Origin: JAXGYX01 sp040772065
GTDB lineage: Bacteria > Bacillota > Clostridia > Saccharofermentanales > Fastidiosipilaceae
Reading direction: 5' to 3'
DNA length: 64,000 nucleotides
Assembly (NCBI GenBank): GCA_040772065.1
Contig: JAXGYX010000001.1
Coordinates: forward strand, 310,001-374,000
Shown here piece by piece: positions 51,930 to 61,168 of the stretch. How positions within the stretch are numbered: the stretch's first letter is position 1; every line of letters begins with the position of its first letter. A program made the position numbers and the translations under genes. The notes beneath the pieces are model-generated. The model did not search any database, was not told the DNA's origin, and saw nothing but the letters and a program-made list of their open reading frames with translations.

Positions 51930-52982
51930 ATGAAAAAAGTATTGATCGCCATGAGCGGCGGGGTAGACTCCGCTGTTACGGCTTATTTATTAAAAGAACA
52001 AGGTTACGACTGTGTGGGCGTGATGATGCGGCTGCATGAATCGGCCACCGACGAAAACCGCGACGTGGACGACGCCCGCGCGACGGCGGACAAACTCGGC
52101 ATTTCGTTCCACGTCCACGATCTGACAAAAGAGTTTAAAGAACAAGTCATCGAGCGTTTTGTTAGAGCATACGAACAGGGTCTCACACCCAACCCCTGCG
52201 TCAACTGCAATCGGGATATGAAGTTTGGCAAGCTGTTTGAATACGCGGCCGAATTGGGCTGCTCGCACGTGGCGACCGGGCATTACGCCCGCGTCGTGTA
52301 TGCGCCCGACAAGGGCAGATGGCTGCTCAAAAAAGGGAAGGATGAGTCGAAGGATCAAAGCTATGTGCTCTACAACCTGACTCAGGAACAGTTGGCGCGC
52401 ACGCTACTGCCGCTGGGCGAGTACGATAAGGAACAGGTGCGGGCGCTGGCTGTCGCCCATGGCCTGGTTAATCCAAATCGCCCGGATAGTCAGGACATCT
52501 GTTTCATCCCGGGCGGCGACTATGTTCAGTTTTTGACCGACTATAGAGGGAGCCAATATCCGCCCGGGAAATTCATCGACAAACATGGCGAGGAATTGGG
52601 TGAGCACAAGGGCATTGTCCGCTATACCGTCGGCCAGCGAAAAGGATTGGGCGTGTCCCATTCCGAGAAACTGTTTGTGAGCGCGAAATCCGCCGAGGAC
52701 AACACCGTGACATTGGTGGAAAAAGCCGACCTGGTCACCCATTCTCTGATCGCCGATGAGCTGAATCTGATCGATCGCGAGCGATTGGCCGAACCGACCC
52801 GGGTGGCCGTGCGGACCCGCTACCACCAGGTCGAGCGCGCGGCGGTCGTGGAACAGTTGGACGACACCTCGATTCGGGTGAGCTTTGTCCACCCCCATGG
52901 GGCGGTCGCGCCGGGACAGTCGGTCGTGATGTATGACGGCGACGTTGTGGTGGGTGGCGCCACAATCCTGCGGGCGGAATAA
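51930..52982 (+). CDS. mnmA: tRNA-specific 2-thiouridylase MnmA
   Basis: MnmA thiolates U34 of tRNA-Glu, -Gln and -Lys. VLIAMSGGVDSAVTAYLLKE is the PP-loop, NPCVNCNRDMKFG has the first catalytic Cys, and RPDSQDICFIPGGDY the second. GVSHSEKLFVSAKSA and the C-terminal beta domain are normal, and the protein is 350 residues. GCGAGGAGC precedes the ATG. It is transcribed away from larE. Confidence 0.96.
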   Translation: MKKVLIAMSGGVDSAVTAYLLKEQGYDCVGVMMRLHESATDENRDVDDARATADKLGISFHVHDLTKEFKEQVIERFVRAYEQGLTPNPCVNCNRDMKFGKLFEYAAELGCSHVATGHYARVVYAPDKGRWLLKKGKDESKDQSYVLYNLTQEQLARTLLPLGEYDKEQVRALAVAHGLVNPNRPDSQDICFIPGGDYVQFLTDYRGSQYPPGKFIDKHGEELGEHKGIVRYTVGQRKGLGVSHSEKLFVSAKSAEDNTVTLVEKADLVTHSLIADELNLIDRERLAEPTRVAVRTRYHQVERAAVVEQLDDTSIRVSFVHPHGAVAPGQSVVMYDGDVVVGGATILRAE

Positions 52983-53076
52983 AACCGCGCCCGGATCGGA
53001 CGCGGCTTGGATCGTGTGAATCATCTGTCGCCGGGGGATTGGCTCAACTTGGCGGCCGGCTCCGGGAGGAGCGATC

Positions 53077-53829
53077 TTAAAAAGAAGAGGCGAGGATTTC
53101 GCCATCGAGCGAGAGTGTGATGATCTGCCAGGGAATCATCTTGCCACTCCCTTTGAGCGCCTCCTTAGCGGCGTATTCAATTCCTCCGCAGCAGGGCACC
53201 TCCATACGCAGCACGGTGACACTCTTAATGTCGTTCAATTCAAAAATACGCTGCAACTTATGCTGATACTCGATCGCGTCCAATTTCGGACAGCCGATCA
53301 AGGTCACCTTGCCTTTCATGAAATCCTCATGAATGCTTGGATAGGCGTAGGCGGTGCAGTCGGCGGCGATCAGCAAATCGGCTCCGTCAAAATAATCGCC
53401 GTTTTCCATCGCCAGCTTGATCTGGACCGGCCACTGCTTCAGCTGCGACTTGCGCGCGGGCGCGGCGGCTGAATCTGTCGCCGAAGGAGCTTGAGCGGCA
53501 GCCGGAGCGGGGCCCTCGGGTGTGCCGTGATAGGTGCCGGGCTCCATTTTAAGACGTGGATCGTGTTCCAATGTTTTGCCCTCTTTTTCGAGCGCCTTCA
53601 CGGTCTCTTCCAAATTAAACTTCCGGGCGGCTTGTTTGACAACCGTGATCGCCCCGGTCGGACATTCGGGCAGGCAATCTCCCAGTCCATCACAATACTC
53701 GTCGGAAACCAGTTTCGCCTTGCCATCGACCATCTGCAGGGCGCCTTCGGAACACGCCAATATACAAATCCCACAGCCGTTACATTTCTCTTCGTCGATT
53801 TGAACCAAATCTCTCATTACTTCCGCCAT
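53077..53829 (-). CDS. 2[4Fe-4S] ferredoxin-domain protein with a C-terminal Cys domain
   Basis: The N-terminal 65 residues are a bacterial ferredoxin: EEKCNGCGICILACSEGAL and EYCDGLGDCLPECPTGAI, the second cluster with an altered CxxLGDC spacing. A Pro/Ala linker (about 115-135) follows, then a domain with AADCTAYAYPSI, LIGCPKLDAIEYQ and MEVPCCGGIEYAAKEAL, a possible extra metal site. Similar proteins are uncharacterised clostridial electron carriers. GAGGTTGTC precedes the ATG. Confidence 0.85.
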   Translation of the reverse strand: MAEVMRDLVQIDEEKCNGCGICILACSEGALQMVDGKAKLVSDEYCDGLGDCLPECPTGAITVVKQAARKFNLEETVKALEKEGKTLEHDPRLKMEPGTYHGTPEGPAPAAAQAPSATDSAAAPARKSQLKQWPVQIKLAMENGDYFDGADLLIAADCTAYAYPSIHEDFMKGKVTLIGCPKLDAIEYQHKLQRIFELNDIKSVTVLRMEVPCCGGIEYAAKEALKGSGKMIPWQIITLSLDGEILASSF

Positions 53830-53952
53830 GACAACCTCACAATTTCAGAAATATTTTTTTGCACCACATTATATCATGACCGGCAAATCATGCCGTAACA
53901 GGGGGAACAGTTTCGCCTCGTCGATCGGCGTCCGGTTGGGCTGCCTGCCAAC

Positions 53953-54735
53953 TCATCGCTTGCACGAATCGGGCAGCTCGTCCAACAACAATTGGGCGTA
54001 GGAGGAGTAGCCGGACTGGGTCGGATGCACGCCGTCCGGGCGCAACACTCCCGGATGCTCCGACACGTATGAGCGCCAATCGACCACGTGTAGATTATCG
54101 TGCCTCTTCGTCGCGTTCGCCCAGGTTTGATTGACCGAACCTTCCCAGGAGCGGGCGACCACCACGTTCATCGCGAAGACCCTCCGTCCGTCGGCCAGAT
54201 CCATGATGGTGTCGATTTGTCCGTCGTCGATCGGACCATTCGACCCGAGTGACACCAGCAAGATGTCGCCCAGCTTGTCTTGTTCGACGATCCCGCGCAG
54301 AAAGGCGATTCCCTCGTCCATCTGGATGCCCACTTCCGCCTGAACATTGAAGTCCTTTAACGCCGCTCCAAGGTGAGGCGTCGCTCCGACCATCAGAGAG
54401 TCACCCACCGCGGTTACGCTGGCGCCGCCGTTCAAGCGATTGCTTTTCGAATTTGAATGAGGCGAAGGATAGCGTTCGGTTGAAACGGTTGTGCCACCCG
54501 GCAATCCGACCGACTGTGGATACGGCGGGTTAAAAGCCTCTCCCATGATGAGCGTGTTGTCCGATTCGTCAGCCGCTGACGAAGGCTCGACCGATTCGGC
54601 CCCGCTCGCGGCGGGATCCGAGCCATTTCGTTCACCCATGCGGTTGAACGGAATGACCAGGGCGGCGATCAACACACAGATGATCACGACATGTTGATGG
54701 ACCCGGCCTTTCGGCGCCGAAGACTGATCTGACAA
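53953..54735 (-). CDS. Membrane-anchored SGNH hydrolase (OatA-like catalytic domain)
   Basis: An N-terminal membrane helix (VVIICVLIAALVIPF) and a Ser/Pro-rich linker lead to an extracytoplasmic SGNH domain. TAVGDSLMVGATPH has the catalytic Ser, LVSLGSNGP the Asn, and RPDGVHPTQSGYSSYAQLL the Asp/His. It resembles the C-terminal domain of OatA-type peptidoglycan O-acetyltransferases without the acyltransferase-3 membrane part. It may deacetylate or O-acetylate cell-wall sugars. The start is TTG at 54735 after GGGGGAG. Confidence 0.85.
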   Translation of the reverse strand: MSDQSSAPKGRVHQHVVIICVLIAALVIPFNRMGERNGSDPAASGAESVEPSSAADESDNTLIMGEAFNPPYPQSVGLPGGTTVSTERYPSPHSNSKSNRLNGGASVTAVGDSLMVGATPHLGAALKDFNVQAEVGIQMDEGIAFLRGIVEQDKLGDILLVSLGSNGPIDDGQIDTIMDLADGRRVFAMNVVVARSWEGSVNQTWANATKRHDNLHVVDWRSYVSEHPGVLRPDGVHPTQSGYSSYAQLLLDELPDSCKR

Positions 54736-54975
54736 AATTTCTCCCCCACCTGTTTATTCTCATCCGGCCGTCCGCGGGTGTTGGACGGTCAAAGCCGCGT
54801 TGGCCGACTTCATTTCGACAGATTTCTTCTGACATTATAGACCAACAAATTGATTTAACGATTATTATTTAACGATCTGCGCTGATTTCAGATCGACATT
54901 CAAATGACTTTCCGCGACCCTCTTGAATCGATACAATAATAGCAACCCGATCCGTTTATCGACAAAGGAGACATC

Positions 54976-55647
54976 ATGCACATTCAGGTCACCGAACTGG
55001 ATCCATTTGAGGTGGAGGCGGCCGAACGGGCGGCGCGCGAGTTTTATGGCGAAGCGCTGCCGGCGCTGCGCCGCGCCGAAGCGATGCTGCTCGATGAATT
55101 ACAGCGGTTTAGCTCGAATCGGAAGGTGAAAGATGGCTTTGATCCCATCGATCACTGTAAGTCGCGCATCAAGGCGCCGCAAAGCATGAAACGAAAACTT
55201 CTGGAACGAGGGTTGCCGATCGATCGGAAGACAGCGCTGACGGCGGTCAATGACGCGGTGGGCGTGCGCGTGGTCTGCTATTTCACCGATGACATCTATC
55301 GGATCGTGGATTATCTCAAACAACACAAAGACTGGGAGATCGTCAAGGACCGTGACTATGTCGCCTATCCCAAACCAAACGGTTATCGCAGCTATCACCT
55401 TGTGATCCGTCCGCGCACCGGTGTCGCGGCGGGCGTGTTGGTGGAAGTGCAGATTCGGACGCTGGTGATCGATTGCTGGGCGAGCCTGGAACACACCTTG
55501 AAATATAAAAAAAATGTCGCGCATGAGGAACAGATGAGAGAGGAGCTGAGGCGGTGCGCGAACGAGCTCGCCTCGACGGATCGCTCCATGCTGACCTTGA
55601 GAAATTTGATTTTGAAAAAAGATGATTCATCGGATCCAACGGTATAG
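54976..55647 (+). CDS. Small alarmone synthetase, GTP pyrophosphokinase family
   Basis: The protein makes (p)ppGpp from ATP and GTP/GDP, signalling stress. It has the RelA/SpoT synthetase pattern: HCKSRIKAPQSMKRKL, VNDAVGVRVVCYFTDDIYRI and AYPKPNGYRSYHLVIR, with WASLEHTLKYKK at the C-terminal end. At 223 residues it fits the RelQ/YjbM type without a hydrolase domain. AAAGGAGAC precedes the ATG. Confidence 0.93.
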   Translation: MHIQVTELDPFEVEAAERAAREFYGEALPALRRAEAMLLDELQRFSSNRKVKDGFDPIDHCKSRIKAPQSMKRKLLERGLPIDRKTALTAVNDAVGVRVVCYFTDDIYRIVDYLKQHKDWEIVKDRDYVAYPKPNGYRSYHLVIRPRTGVAAGVLVEVQIRTLVIDCWASLEHTLKYKKNVAHEEQMREELRRCANELASTDRSMLTLRNLILKKDDSSDPTV

Positions 55648-55721
55648 TAAACTAATAGACGGGCATCGCGCCCCTTTAGCGCGACCATGCGACAACAAAT
55701 GATATGAATAGAGGAAAATGT

Positions 55722-56996
55722 ATGACAAGAATTGAAACTCAGGCGATCCACGAAGGATGGAAGCCAAAAAAAGGAGAGCCGAGACAGCTTCCGATTTATC
55801 AAAGCACAACATTTAAATATGACACCAGCGAGGAGATGGGCGCGCTGTTTGATCTCGAGGCGAGTGGATATTTCTATACCCGCCTGCAAAATCCCACCAA
55901 CGACGCGGTGGCGGCCAAGATCTGCGCGATGGAGGGTGGAGCGGCCGCCATGCTCACCTCATCGGGTCAGGCGGCGAATCTGTTCGCCATCTTCAACATC
56001 TGCGAGGCGGGCGATCACTTTATCAGCTCCTCTGCGATTTACGGCGGCACCTACAATCTGTTCGGTGTGACCATGAGGAAAATGGGCATTGAATGCACCT
56101 TTGTCGATCAGGACGCGCCGGCCGAAGAGCTGGCCAAGGCGTTTCGGCCCAACACCAAGCTGATTTTCGGCGAGACGATCACCAATCCGACCGTGAGCGT
56201 GTTCGATTTTGAGAAGTTTGCGAAACTGGCGCACGACCATGGCGTGCCGCTGATCGTGGACAACACCTTCGCGACACCGATCAACTGCCGGCCGTTTGAA
56301 TGGGGCGCGGATATCGTGACCCACTCGACCACCAAATACATGGATGGTCATGGGGTCGGAGTCGGTGGCTGCATTGTGGACAGCGGAAACTTTGACTGGA
56401 TGGCGCACAAAGAGCGTTTCCCGGGGTTGACCACGCCGGATGCGTCCTATCACGGCCTGACTTTTGCCGAGAGTTTTGGCAAAGGCGCATTCATCACAAA
56501 GGCGACCGCTCAGCTGATGCGCGATCTGGGGGCGATTCAGTCTCCACAAAACGCCTTTTATTTGAATGTCGGGCTGGAGACGTTGCACCTGCGCATGGAG
56601 CGCCACTGTCAAAACGCGCTCGCCGTCGCCAAGATGCTGGCCGCCAACGAGCATGTCGCCTGGATCAACTATCCTGATCTCGAACAAGATCCTTCCCATG
56701 AGCTGGCGAAAAAATATCTGCCCAACGGCTCTTGCGGCGTGATGGCGTTCGGGTTAAAAGGCGGCAGAGAGGCGGAGGTGAAGTTCATGGATCGGTTGGA
56801 ATTCATCTCCATCGTTACCCATGTGGCGGACAGCAGATCCTGTCTGCTGCATCCGGCCAGCCACACCCACAGGCAGCTTAGTGATGAGCAGCTGCTCGAG
56901 GCCGGCGTGAAACCGGATCTGATCCGCCTTTCGATCGGCATCGAAAACGTCGACGATCTGCTGGAGGATTTGGGTCAGGCGCTCGCCGCGCTCTAG
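55722..56996 (+). CDS. O-acetylhomoserine sulfhydrylase (MetY-type PLP enzyme)
   Basis: This PLP-dependent enzyme makes homocysteine from O-acetylhomoserine and sulfide. The 424-residue protein has PIYQSTTFKYDT, YTRLQNPTND, AMLTSSGQAANLFAIF, VDNTFATPINCRP and the PLP-Lys in HSTTKYMDGHG. GAGGAAA precedes the ATG at 55722; ATG at 55704 is an alternative without a good site. It is followed by a terminator and stands alone. Confidence 0.95.
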   Translation: MTRIETQAIHEGWKPKKGEPRQLPIYQSTTFKYDTSEEMGALFDLEASGYFYTRLQNPTNDAVAAKICAMEGGAAAMLTSSGQAANLFAIFNICEAGDHFISSSAIYGGTYNLFGVTMRKMGIECTFVDQDAPAEELAKAFRPNTKLIFGETITNPTVSVFDFEKFAKLAHDHGVPLIVDNTFATPINCRPFEWGADIVTHSTTKYMDGHGVGVGGCIVDSGNFDWMAHKERFPGLTTPDASYHGLTFAESFGKGAFITKATAQLMRDLGAIQSPQNAFYLNVGLETLHLRMERHCQNALAVAKMLAANEHVAWINYPDLEQDPSHELAKKYLPNGSCGVMAFGLKGGREAEVKFMDRLEFISIVTHVADSRSCLLHPASHTHRQLSDEQLLEAGVKPDLIRLSIGIENVDDLLEDLGQALAAL

Positions 56997-57056
56997 GCTT
57001 CGGCGGTGCCGAACCGATTGAAGGGCGACAGCCACCCAACATACTCAAACAACAAA

Positions 57057-57096
57057 AGAGACGGTTCGCCTTGTAGTGGTGTGAACCGTCTCTTTA
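57057..57096 (+). terminator. Intrinsic terminator after the sulfhydrylase gene
   Basis: AGAGACGGTTC (57057-57067) and GAACCGTCTCT (57083-57093) form a perfect 11-bp stem, followed by TTAT. Confidence 0.85.
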
Positions 57097-57143
57097 TAAG
57101 TTAAGCGCGGCGCCGCCGGTCGGGCGTCGCGACGTCAATCCAA

Positions 57144-57377
57144 TTATCGCGTGCCGGTTTTGATCGAGTTGTTCTTATCTTGTTCTTTTCGCGTTGCGGA
57201 ATCACTTTGCAGGGACTGCCCGATCCGTTCCAACTCGCTGACCGCGGATTCCAATTCTTGATTCACCTCTTCCTTTTGATGCTGAACGCTCTCACTCAAA
57301 TCGTTTTTGGTGGATTGGCAGGAGGTCAGGCTCATAGACATCAAAATGGCAAGAGACAAGGTCACCAGTTTTTTCAT
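57144..57377 (-). CDS. Small lipoprotein, unknown function
   Basis: A 77-residue protein with signal peptide MKKLVTLSLAILMSMSLTSC and a lipobox Cys at residue 20. The mature part is a short, charged, probably helical segment (HQKEEVNQELESAVSELERI), with heptad-like spacing. GAGGAT precedes the ATG. It is convergent with the sulfhydrylase gene's terminator. No family is recognised. Confidence 0.75.
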   Translation of the reverse strand: MKKLVTLSLAILMSMSLTSCQSTKNDLSESVQHQKEEVNQELESAVSELERIGQSLQSDSATRKEQDKNNSIKTGTR

Positions 57378-57543
57378 TTTATATCCTCATCAGCAGTAGT
57401 AGAATGTAACAGATCATGATGATTTGTTTGCCATGATTAATTTGCCTGACATTATACTTGAAACAACTTCCGGATTGTCGTCAGTTCGACAAGTTCATGA
57501 AAAATTGAGCAACTATCACAATACTGAGAGGACAGGACGATTT

Positions 57544-58284
57544 ATGAAAAGTCAAAATGTCATATTGTGCGTCCACGGTTTCATGGGATCACCCCGGCAA
57601 TTTGATGATCTGCTCGCGGCTTTGGACGATCAAAGTTGGGATGTGCGCAACCTGCTCCTGCCCGGGCACAGCGCCGGAGTGCGAGAATTCGCCACCTCCG
57701 GACCCGCTGTCTGGATTTCCGCGGTCGAGGACTGCCTGGAAGAGCTGCGCCGGTCATATGAAAACATTGTGATCTGGACGCACTCGATGGGTGGCATGTT
57801 GGCGATCATTGCGGCGGCGAAAAATTCCGCTCGAATCCGACGAATCGTCGCAATCGCTCTGCCGATCCGGTTGCGCCTGTCTTTTACCGGCATTCGGATC
57901 AATCTGAGTGCGCTGCTGGGGAAAAAGCAAAGTAAGGATCCCCGTGTCGTCGCCGCGGTCGAGCTGCGCGGTGTCGGCGATGTGACCTGGCTCAACGCCG
58001 CACGCTTGTTGCCCAATGTGAAACGGCTGCGCATCGATCTGGTCAGGCGAACGACAGAGACCGTGACGGATCTGGACGTGCCACTCACCGTAGTCAACTC
58101 CATGGCGGACGAAACGGTGCCACATTCGGCGACAAAGGTCATCCGCCGGCTGAGGCCAGACGCCCGTGTGATGATTTTGCAACAGTCTTCCCATTTTTGG
58201 TTTACAGAGGAAGAAAAAAGAGTGTTGGTCGGTGCCATGGACGACGCGATGCTCGAGGTCGGTCAATCGTCGCGAGAATCATAA
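57544..58284 (+). CDS. Alpha/beta-hydrolase (carboxylesterase/lipase-like)
   Basis: The fold signatures are VHGFMGSPRQFDDLL (oxyanion region), LLLPGHSAGV, WTHSMGGMLAI with the nucleophile Ser, and SSHFWFTEEEK with the catalytic His. The Asp is in MADETVP. It resembles bacterial carboxylesterases of the Est30/monoacylglycerol-lipase type. A GGACAGGACG site precedes the ATG at 57544; a frame from 57424 adds 40 unconserved residues. Function on short acyl esters is inferred. Confidence 0.87.
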   Translation: MKSQNVILCVHGFMGSPRQFDDLLAALDDQSWDVRNLLLPGHSAGVREFATSGPAVWISAVEDCLEELRRSYENIVIWTHSMGGMLAIIAAAKNSARIRRIVAIALPIRLRLSFTGIRINLSALLGKKQSKDPRVVAAVELRGVGDVTWLNAARLLPNVKRLRIDLVRRTTETVTDLDVPLTVVNSMADETVPHSATKVIRRLRPDARVMILQQSSHFWFTEEEKRVLVGAMDDAMLEVGQSSRES

Positions 58285-58350
58285 AATGGACGGTCGTTTG
58301 AATCGTGGCGATGTTTGATTAATTTTTTGCTGTCGGCGATGATTTTTTCT

Positions 58351-58379
58351 TTGAAACGGTATGAATGTGATAGTATAAA
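58351..58379 (+). promoter_or_regulatory. Sigma-A promoter of guaA
   Basis: TTGAAA at 58351-58356 and TATAAA at 58374-58379 are separated by exactly 17 bases. A hairpin with T-tract follows in the leader. Confidence 0.7.
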
Positions 58380-58407
58380 TCTTGATCTAAGCTGATTTTT
58401 GTGTCGA

Positions 58408-58431
58408 TCCCATAGGGCTTTATGGGATTTT
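58408..58431 (+). terminator. Attenuator-like hairpin in the guaA leader
   Basis: TCCCATA and TATGGGA pair over 7 bases around a 6-base loop and are followed by TTTT. It sits 29 bases after the promoter's -10 and about 115 bases before the guaA start. It could cause premature termination. No purine aptamer core was recognised between it and the promoter. Confidence 0.6.
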
Positions 58432-58546
58432 GTCAATTGAAGATACCGCGATCGCGCACACGATCGCATCCGCGATTAATGGTATGCGTGAATCATTAAT
58501 TTCGCCGGCGTCGGCTGAAATAACCAGAAATGCAAGGGGGCATTTT

Positions 58547-59530
58547 ATGAGCAGGGAATCATTGGAGCAAAGGACCGGTTTCGCCGGCACGATCACAGAA
58601 TACGCCGATGTGCTGATTGAGCAGGTGCGCGATCAGATTGGCGACAAGCGGGCGCTGTGTGCTTTGAGCGGCGGAGTGGACAGTTCGGTTTGCGCCGCGT
58701 TGGTCTATAAGGCGATCGGGGATCAGTTGGTCTGCATGTTTGTCGATCACGGGCTGATGCGCAAAGGCGAGCCGGAAATGATCGATCGGGTCTTTGATAA
58801 ACAATACGGCATGAACTTGATCTCGGTGAACGCTCGGGAGCGCTTTCTGGGCAAGCTGGAGGGAGTCGACGAGCCGGAGCGCAAACGCAAGATCATCGGC
58901 GAGGAATTCATTCGGGTGTTTGAGGAGGAGTCCGCCAAGCTGGGGCGGATCGATTTTCTGGTGCAAGGGACCATCTACCCGGACGTGTTGGAAAGTGCGT
59001 CGGGCGATGGCCATGTGAAATCGCATCACAATGTGGGCGGACTGCCCGAGGATATGCGCTTCGAGCTCTGTGAGCCGGTGAAATATCTGTTTAAGGACGA
59101 AGTTAGAGAACTTGGCGAGGCGCTGGGACTGCCGCGCGAGCAGGTCTGGAGACAGCCGTTTCCGGGCCCGGGGCTGGGTGTGCGCGTGGTTGGCGCGATC
59201 ACCCGAGACAAGGTGCGCATGGTTCAGGAAGCGGACGCCATTTTCCTCGAAGAGGTCGAGAAGGCGGGGCTGAACAAGACGATTTGGCAATATTTCGCGG
59301 TCTGTCCCGGATGTCGTTCGGTCGGCGTGGTGGACGGTCAACGCACCTACGGCGAGGCGATTGTGCTGCGCGCGGTCCAGTCGCGGGATTCGGTTTCGGC
59401 GGATGTGTCGGAGCTTCCGTATGAGCTGCTGAAGACGGTGACGCTGCGGATCACTTCGGAGGTCGAGGGGGTCAACCGTGTGATGTATGACACGACGCCC
59501 AAGCCGCCGGGGACGATTGAGTGGGAGTAG
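58547..59530 (+). CDS. guaA: GMP synthase ATP-pyrophosphatase subunit without amidotransferase domain
   Basis: This subunit adenylates XMP and accepts ammonia to form GMP. LCALSGGVDSSVCAALVYKA is the PP-loop, VDHGLMRKGEPEM follows, and HHNVGGLP, QPFPGPGLGVRV and TIEWE at the C-terminus are family marks. The 327 residues lack the N-terminal glutamine amidotransferase (about 190 residues) of normal GuaA. The ATG at 58547 has AAGGGGG 6 nt upstream. It would use free ammonia or a separate amidotransferase subunit, as in archaea. Upstream codons to 58430 do not encode an amidotransferase. Confidence 0.92.
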   Translation: MSRESLEQRTGFAGTITEYADVLIEQVRDQIGDKRALCALSGGVDSSVCAALVYKAIGDQLVCMFVDHGLMRKGEPEMIDRVFDKQYGMNLISVNARERFLGKLEGVDEPERKRKIIGEEFIRVFEEESAKLGRIDFLVQGTIYPDVLESASGDGHVKSHHNVGGLPEDMRFELCEPVKYLFKDEVRELGEALGLPREQVWRQPFPGPGLGVRVVGAITRDKVRMVQEADAIFLEEVEKAGLNKTIWQYFAVCPGCRSVGVVDGQRTYGEAIVLRAVQSRDSVSADVSELPYELLKTVTLRITSEVEGVNRVMYDTTPKPPGTIEWE

Positions 59531-59624
59531 TATCGAGTGGCTTAAAATAAGCGAGGAGTTATTAAAATATTTCTTTCAAATATCCATAAATGAATTTGTT
59601 TCGGTTAGAAAATGCTCAAACATG

Positions 59625-59668
59625 AAATACACCCTGAATCTTTAATAAAGAAAAGGGGTGTATTTTTT
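59625..59668 (+). terminator. Intrinsic terminator after guaA
   Basis: AAATACACCC (59625-59634) and GGGTGTATTT (59656-59665) form a perfect 10-bp stem around a 21-base loop, with six T's at its 3' edge. Confidence 0.85.
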
Positions 59669-59980
59669 CAAAATTAATGAAATATAATTGATTTAGATAC
59701 TAATGCAGGAAGTTAAAACCCATATTCACAGGGGGATTAAACCATTAAATACAGGAATAAAAAATACATATTTACAGGAATTATGATATAATCTTTTTAA
59801 GAGAGGAGACCAGCTATTAAATGTCAAGCAATAATTTGAGCGATTTTGTAGCAGGTTAACAGTCTGGAAAACAGACAGAAATGCATCTTGAAAACAGAAT
59901 ATTGAACGAGAAGAGCATGCGATTATCTCCTTCGTGAAAGAAGGAGAAAAATGTTACCAAGAGAATTTCAGCAAAAGCAA
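59669..59980. other. 312-base AT-rich gap before the IS110 element
   Basis: No gene or RNA is recognised. Two similar segments, AAAACAGACAGAAATGC and GAAAACAGAATATT, lie near 59866-59900. The right end of the IS110 element must lie in this gap, but IS110 elements have no clear terminal inverted repeats, so the boundary cannot be read. Confidence 0.5.
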
Positions 59981-61168
59981 TTATTCGATGGTGTCCAATC
60001 GCACTTCATAAGGCTGATTAGACTTCAGCACAGCGTGAATGGTATAGAGCAGTTTTCTTGCCACAGCACCTGTTGCCGTACTATGAGACTTACCTTCGCT
60101 GCGTTTCTTGTCATAGAACGTCTTGAAAACTGGATCCCAGCGCGAAGCGACAACAGCAGACATCCAAACGGCTCGTCTAAGATAGGGGGATCCCCTCTTG
60201 GATAATCGGTTGTTTGCTCCGCTGTAGTTACCTGATTGGTAAGAAGTTGAATCCAATCCGGCATAAGCGACAAGCTTTTTGGGATTCGGAAACCGCTCGA
60301 TATCGCCAATCTCACCAAGGATAATGGCGCCCGTTGCAGGACCAACGCCGGGAATGGTTAAGATGACCGAATTCAGTTTAGTCAATTGCTTCTCGATCCG
60401 TTTATCGATTTCCTTGATTTGCTTTTCCGTAAATTCAATTTCTTCGATTAGGATTCTGATTTGAAAAGCAAAGGTTTCGGAGCATAGCGATACACCTACA
60501 GAGCGAGCAGCCAGTGACTTGATTTCTCTGGCTTTGTCGGTGCTGTGATGGCCTCTACTAGCCTTTCTCAGCAACGTCGCCAAAGACTTCGTGTTGACAT
60601 CGATGACTTGCTCAGGCGTGCCATAGCTCTTAAGGAAGGCTTTGGAGTTCTCACCAAAAAGGTTCGAGAACAGTTGATCGTACTCGGGGAAAGCTTGATC
60701 GAGCAAGGTGATGACTTGACGCTTGTAGTTCGCACATGAGTCCTTTAGTGATTCGCGGAAACGAGCTAAGTTACGTAACGCAAGAATATCTTCACCGGCT
60801 AATTTTGTCTCGGCAAAATTGCCGAAACGAATTGTTTCAGCGACAAGGAAACAATCGACCGCATCCGTCTTTTGTCGGCGGATGTGAAAATTCCTTAAAC
60901 TGTCCGATTGAATCGGGTTAATGACATGTAAGATAAATCCCTGTTTGAGTAAGAAGGAATAGAGAGTTAACCAATAGTGCCCCGTTGCTTCCATCCCTAT
61001 GCTGAAGGGCTCCTCTTCGGGTAAATGACTCTCCAAGAAAGACAGTAGTGCTTGATAGCCGTCCTCTGTGTTAGAGAAACGAAAGGAGCGGCCAACATGG
61101 CTTCCATCACTCTTGATTAAGCCGGCTTCATGATTATTCTTACCGATATCAATGCCTAGGTAGTACAT
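59981..61168 (-). CDS. IS110-family DEDD transposase (recombinase)
   Basis: The 395-residue protein has the RuvC-like N-terminal DEDD domain: YYLGIDIGKNNHEA (Asp), GMEATGHYW (Glu), and RQKTDAVDCFLVAE (two Asp). The C-terminal domain shows LTIPGVGPATGAIILGEIG, AYAGLDSTSYQSG and the conserved Ser-containing RLSKRGSPYLRRAVW. All expected residues and the full length are intact, so it is likely active. GAGGTG precedes the ATG at 61168. IS110 enzymes use an element-encoded bridge RNA to select target and donor sites; a long noncoding leader lies upstream. Confidence 0.95.
   Translation of the reverse strand: MYYLGIDIGKNNHEAGLIKSDGSHVGRSFRFSNTEDGYQALLSFLESHLPEEEPFSIGMEATGHYWLTLYSFLLKQGFILHVINPIQSDSLRNFHIRRQKTDAVDCFLVAETIRFGNFAETKLAGEDILALRNLARFRESLKDSCANYKRQVITLLDQAFPEYDQLFSNLFGENSKAFLKSYGTPEQVIDVNTKSLATLLRKASRGHHSTDKAREIKSLAARSVGVSLCSETFAFQIRILIEEIEFTEKQIKEIDKRIEKQLTKLNSVILTIPGVGPATGAIILGEIGDIERFPNPKKLVAYAGLDSTSYQSGNYSGANNRLSKRGSPYLRRAVWMSAVVASRWDPVFKTFYDKKRSEGKSHSTATGAVARKLLYTIHAVLKSNQPYEVRLDTIE

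Noticed and set aside
58380..58546. Purine riboswitch in the guaA leader
   Set aside because: The conserved core of the purine aptamer is not visible; only a terminator-like hairpin is seen.
59951..60205. Plus-strand frame antisense to the IS110 transposase end
   Set aside because: Shadow of the intact transposase; no independent evidence.
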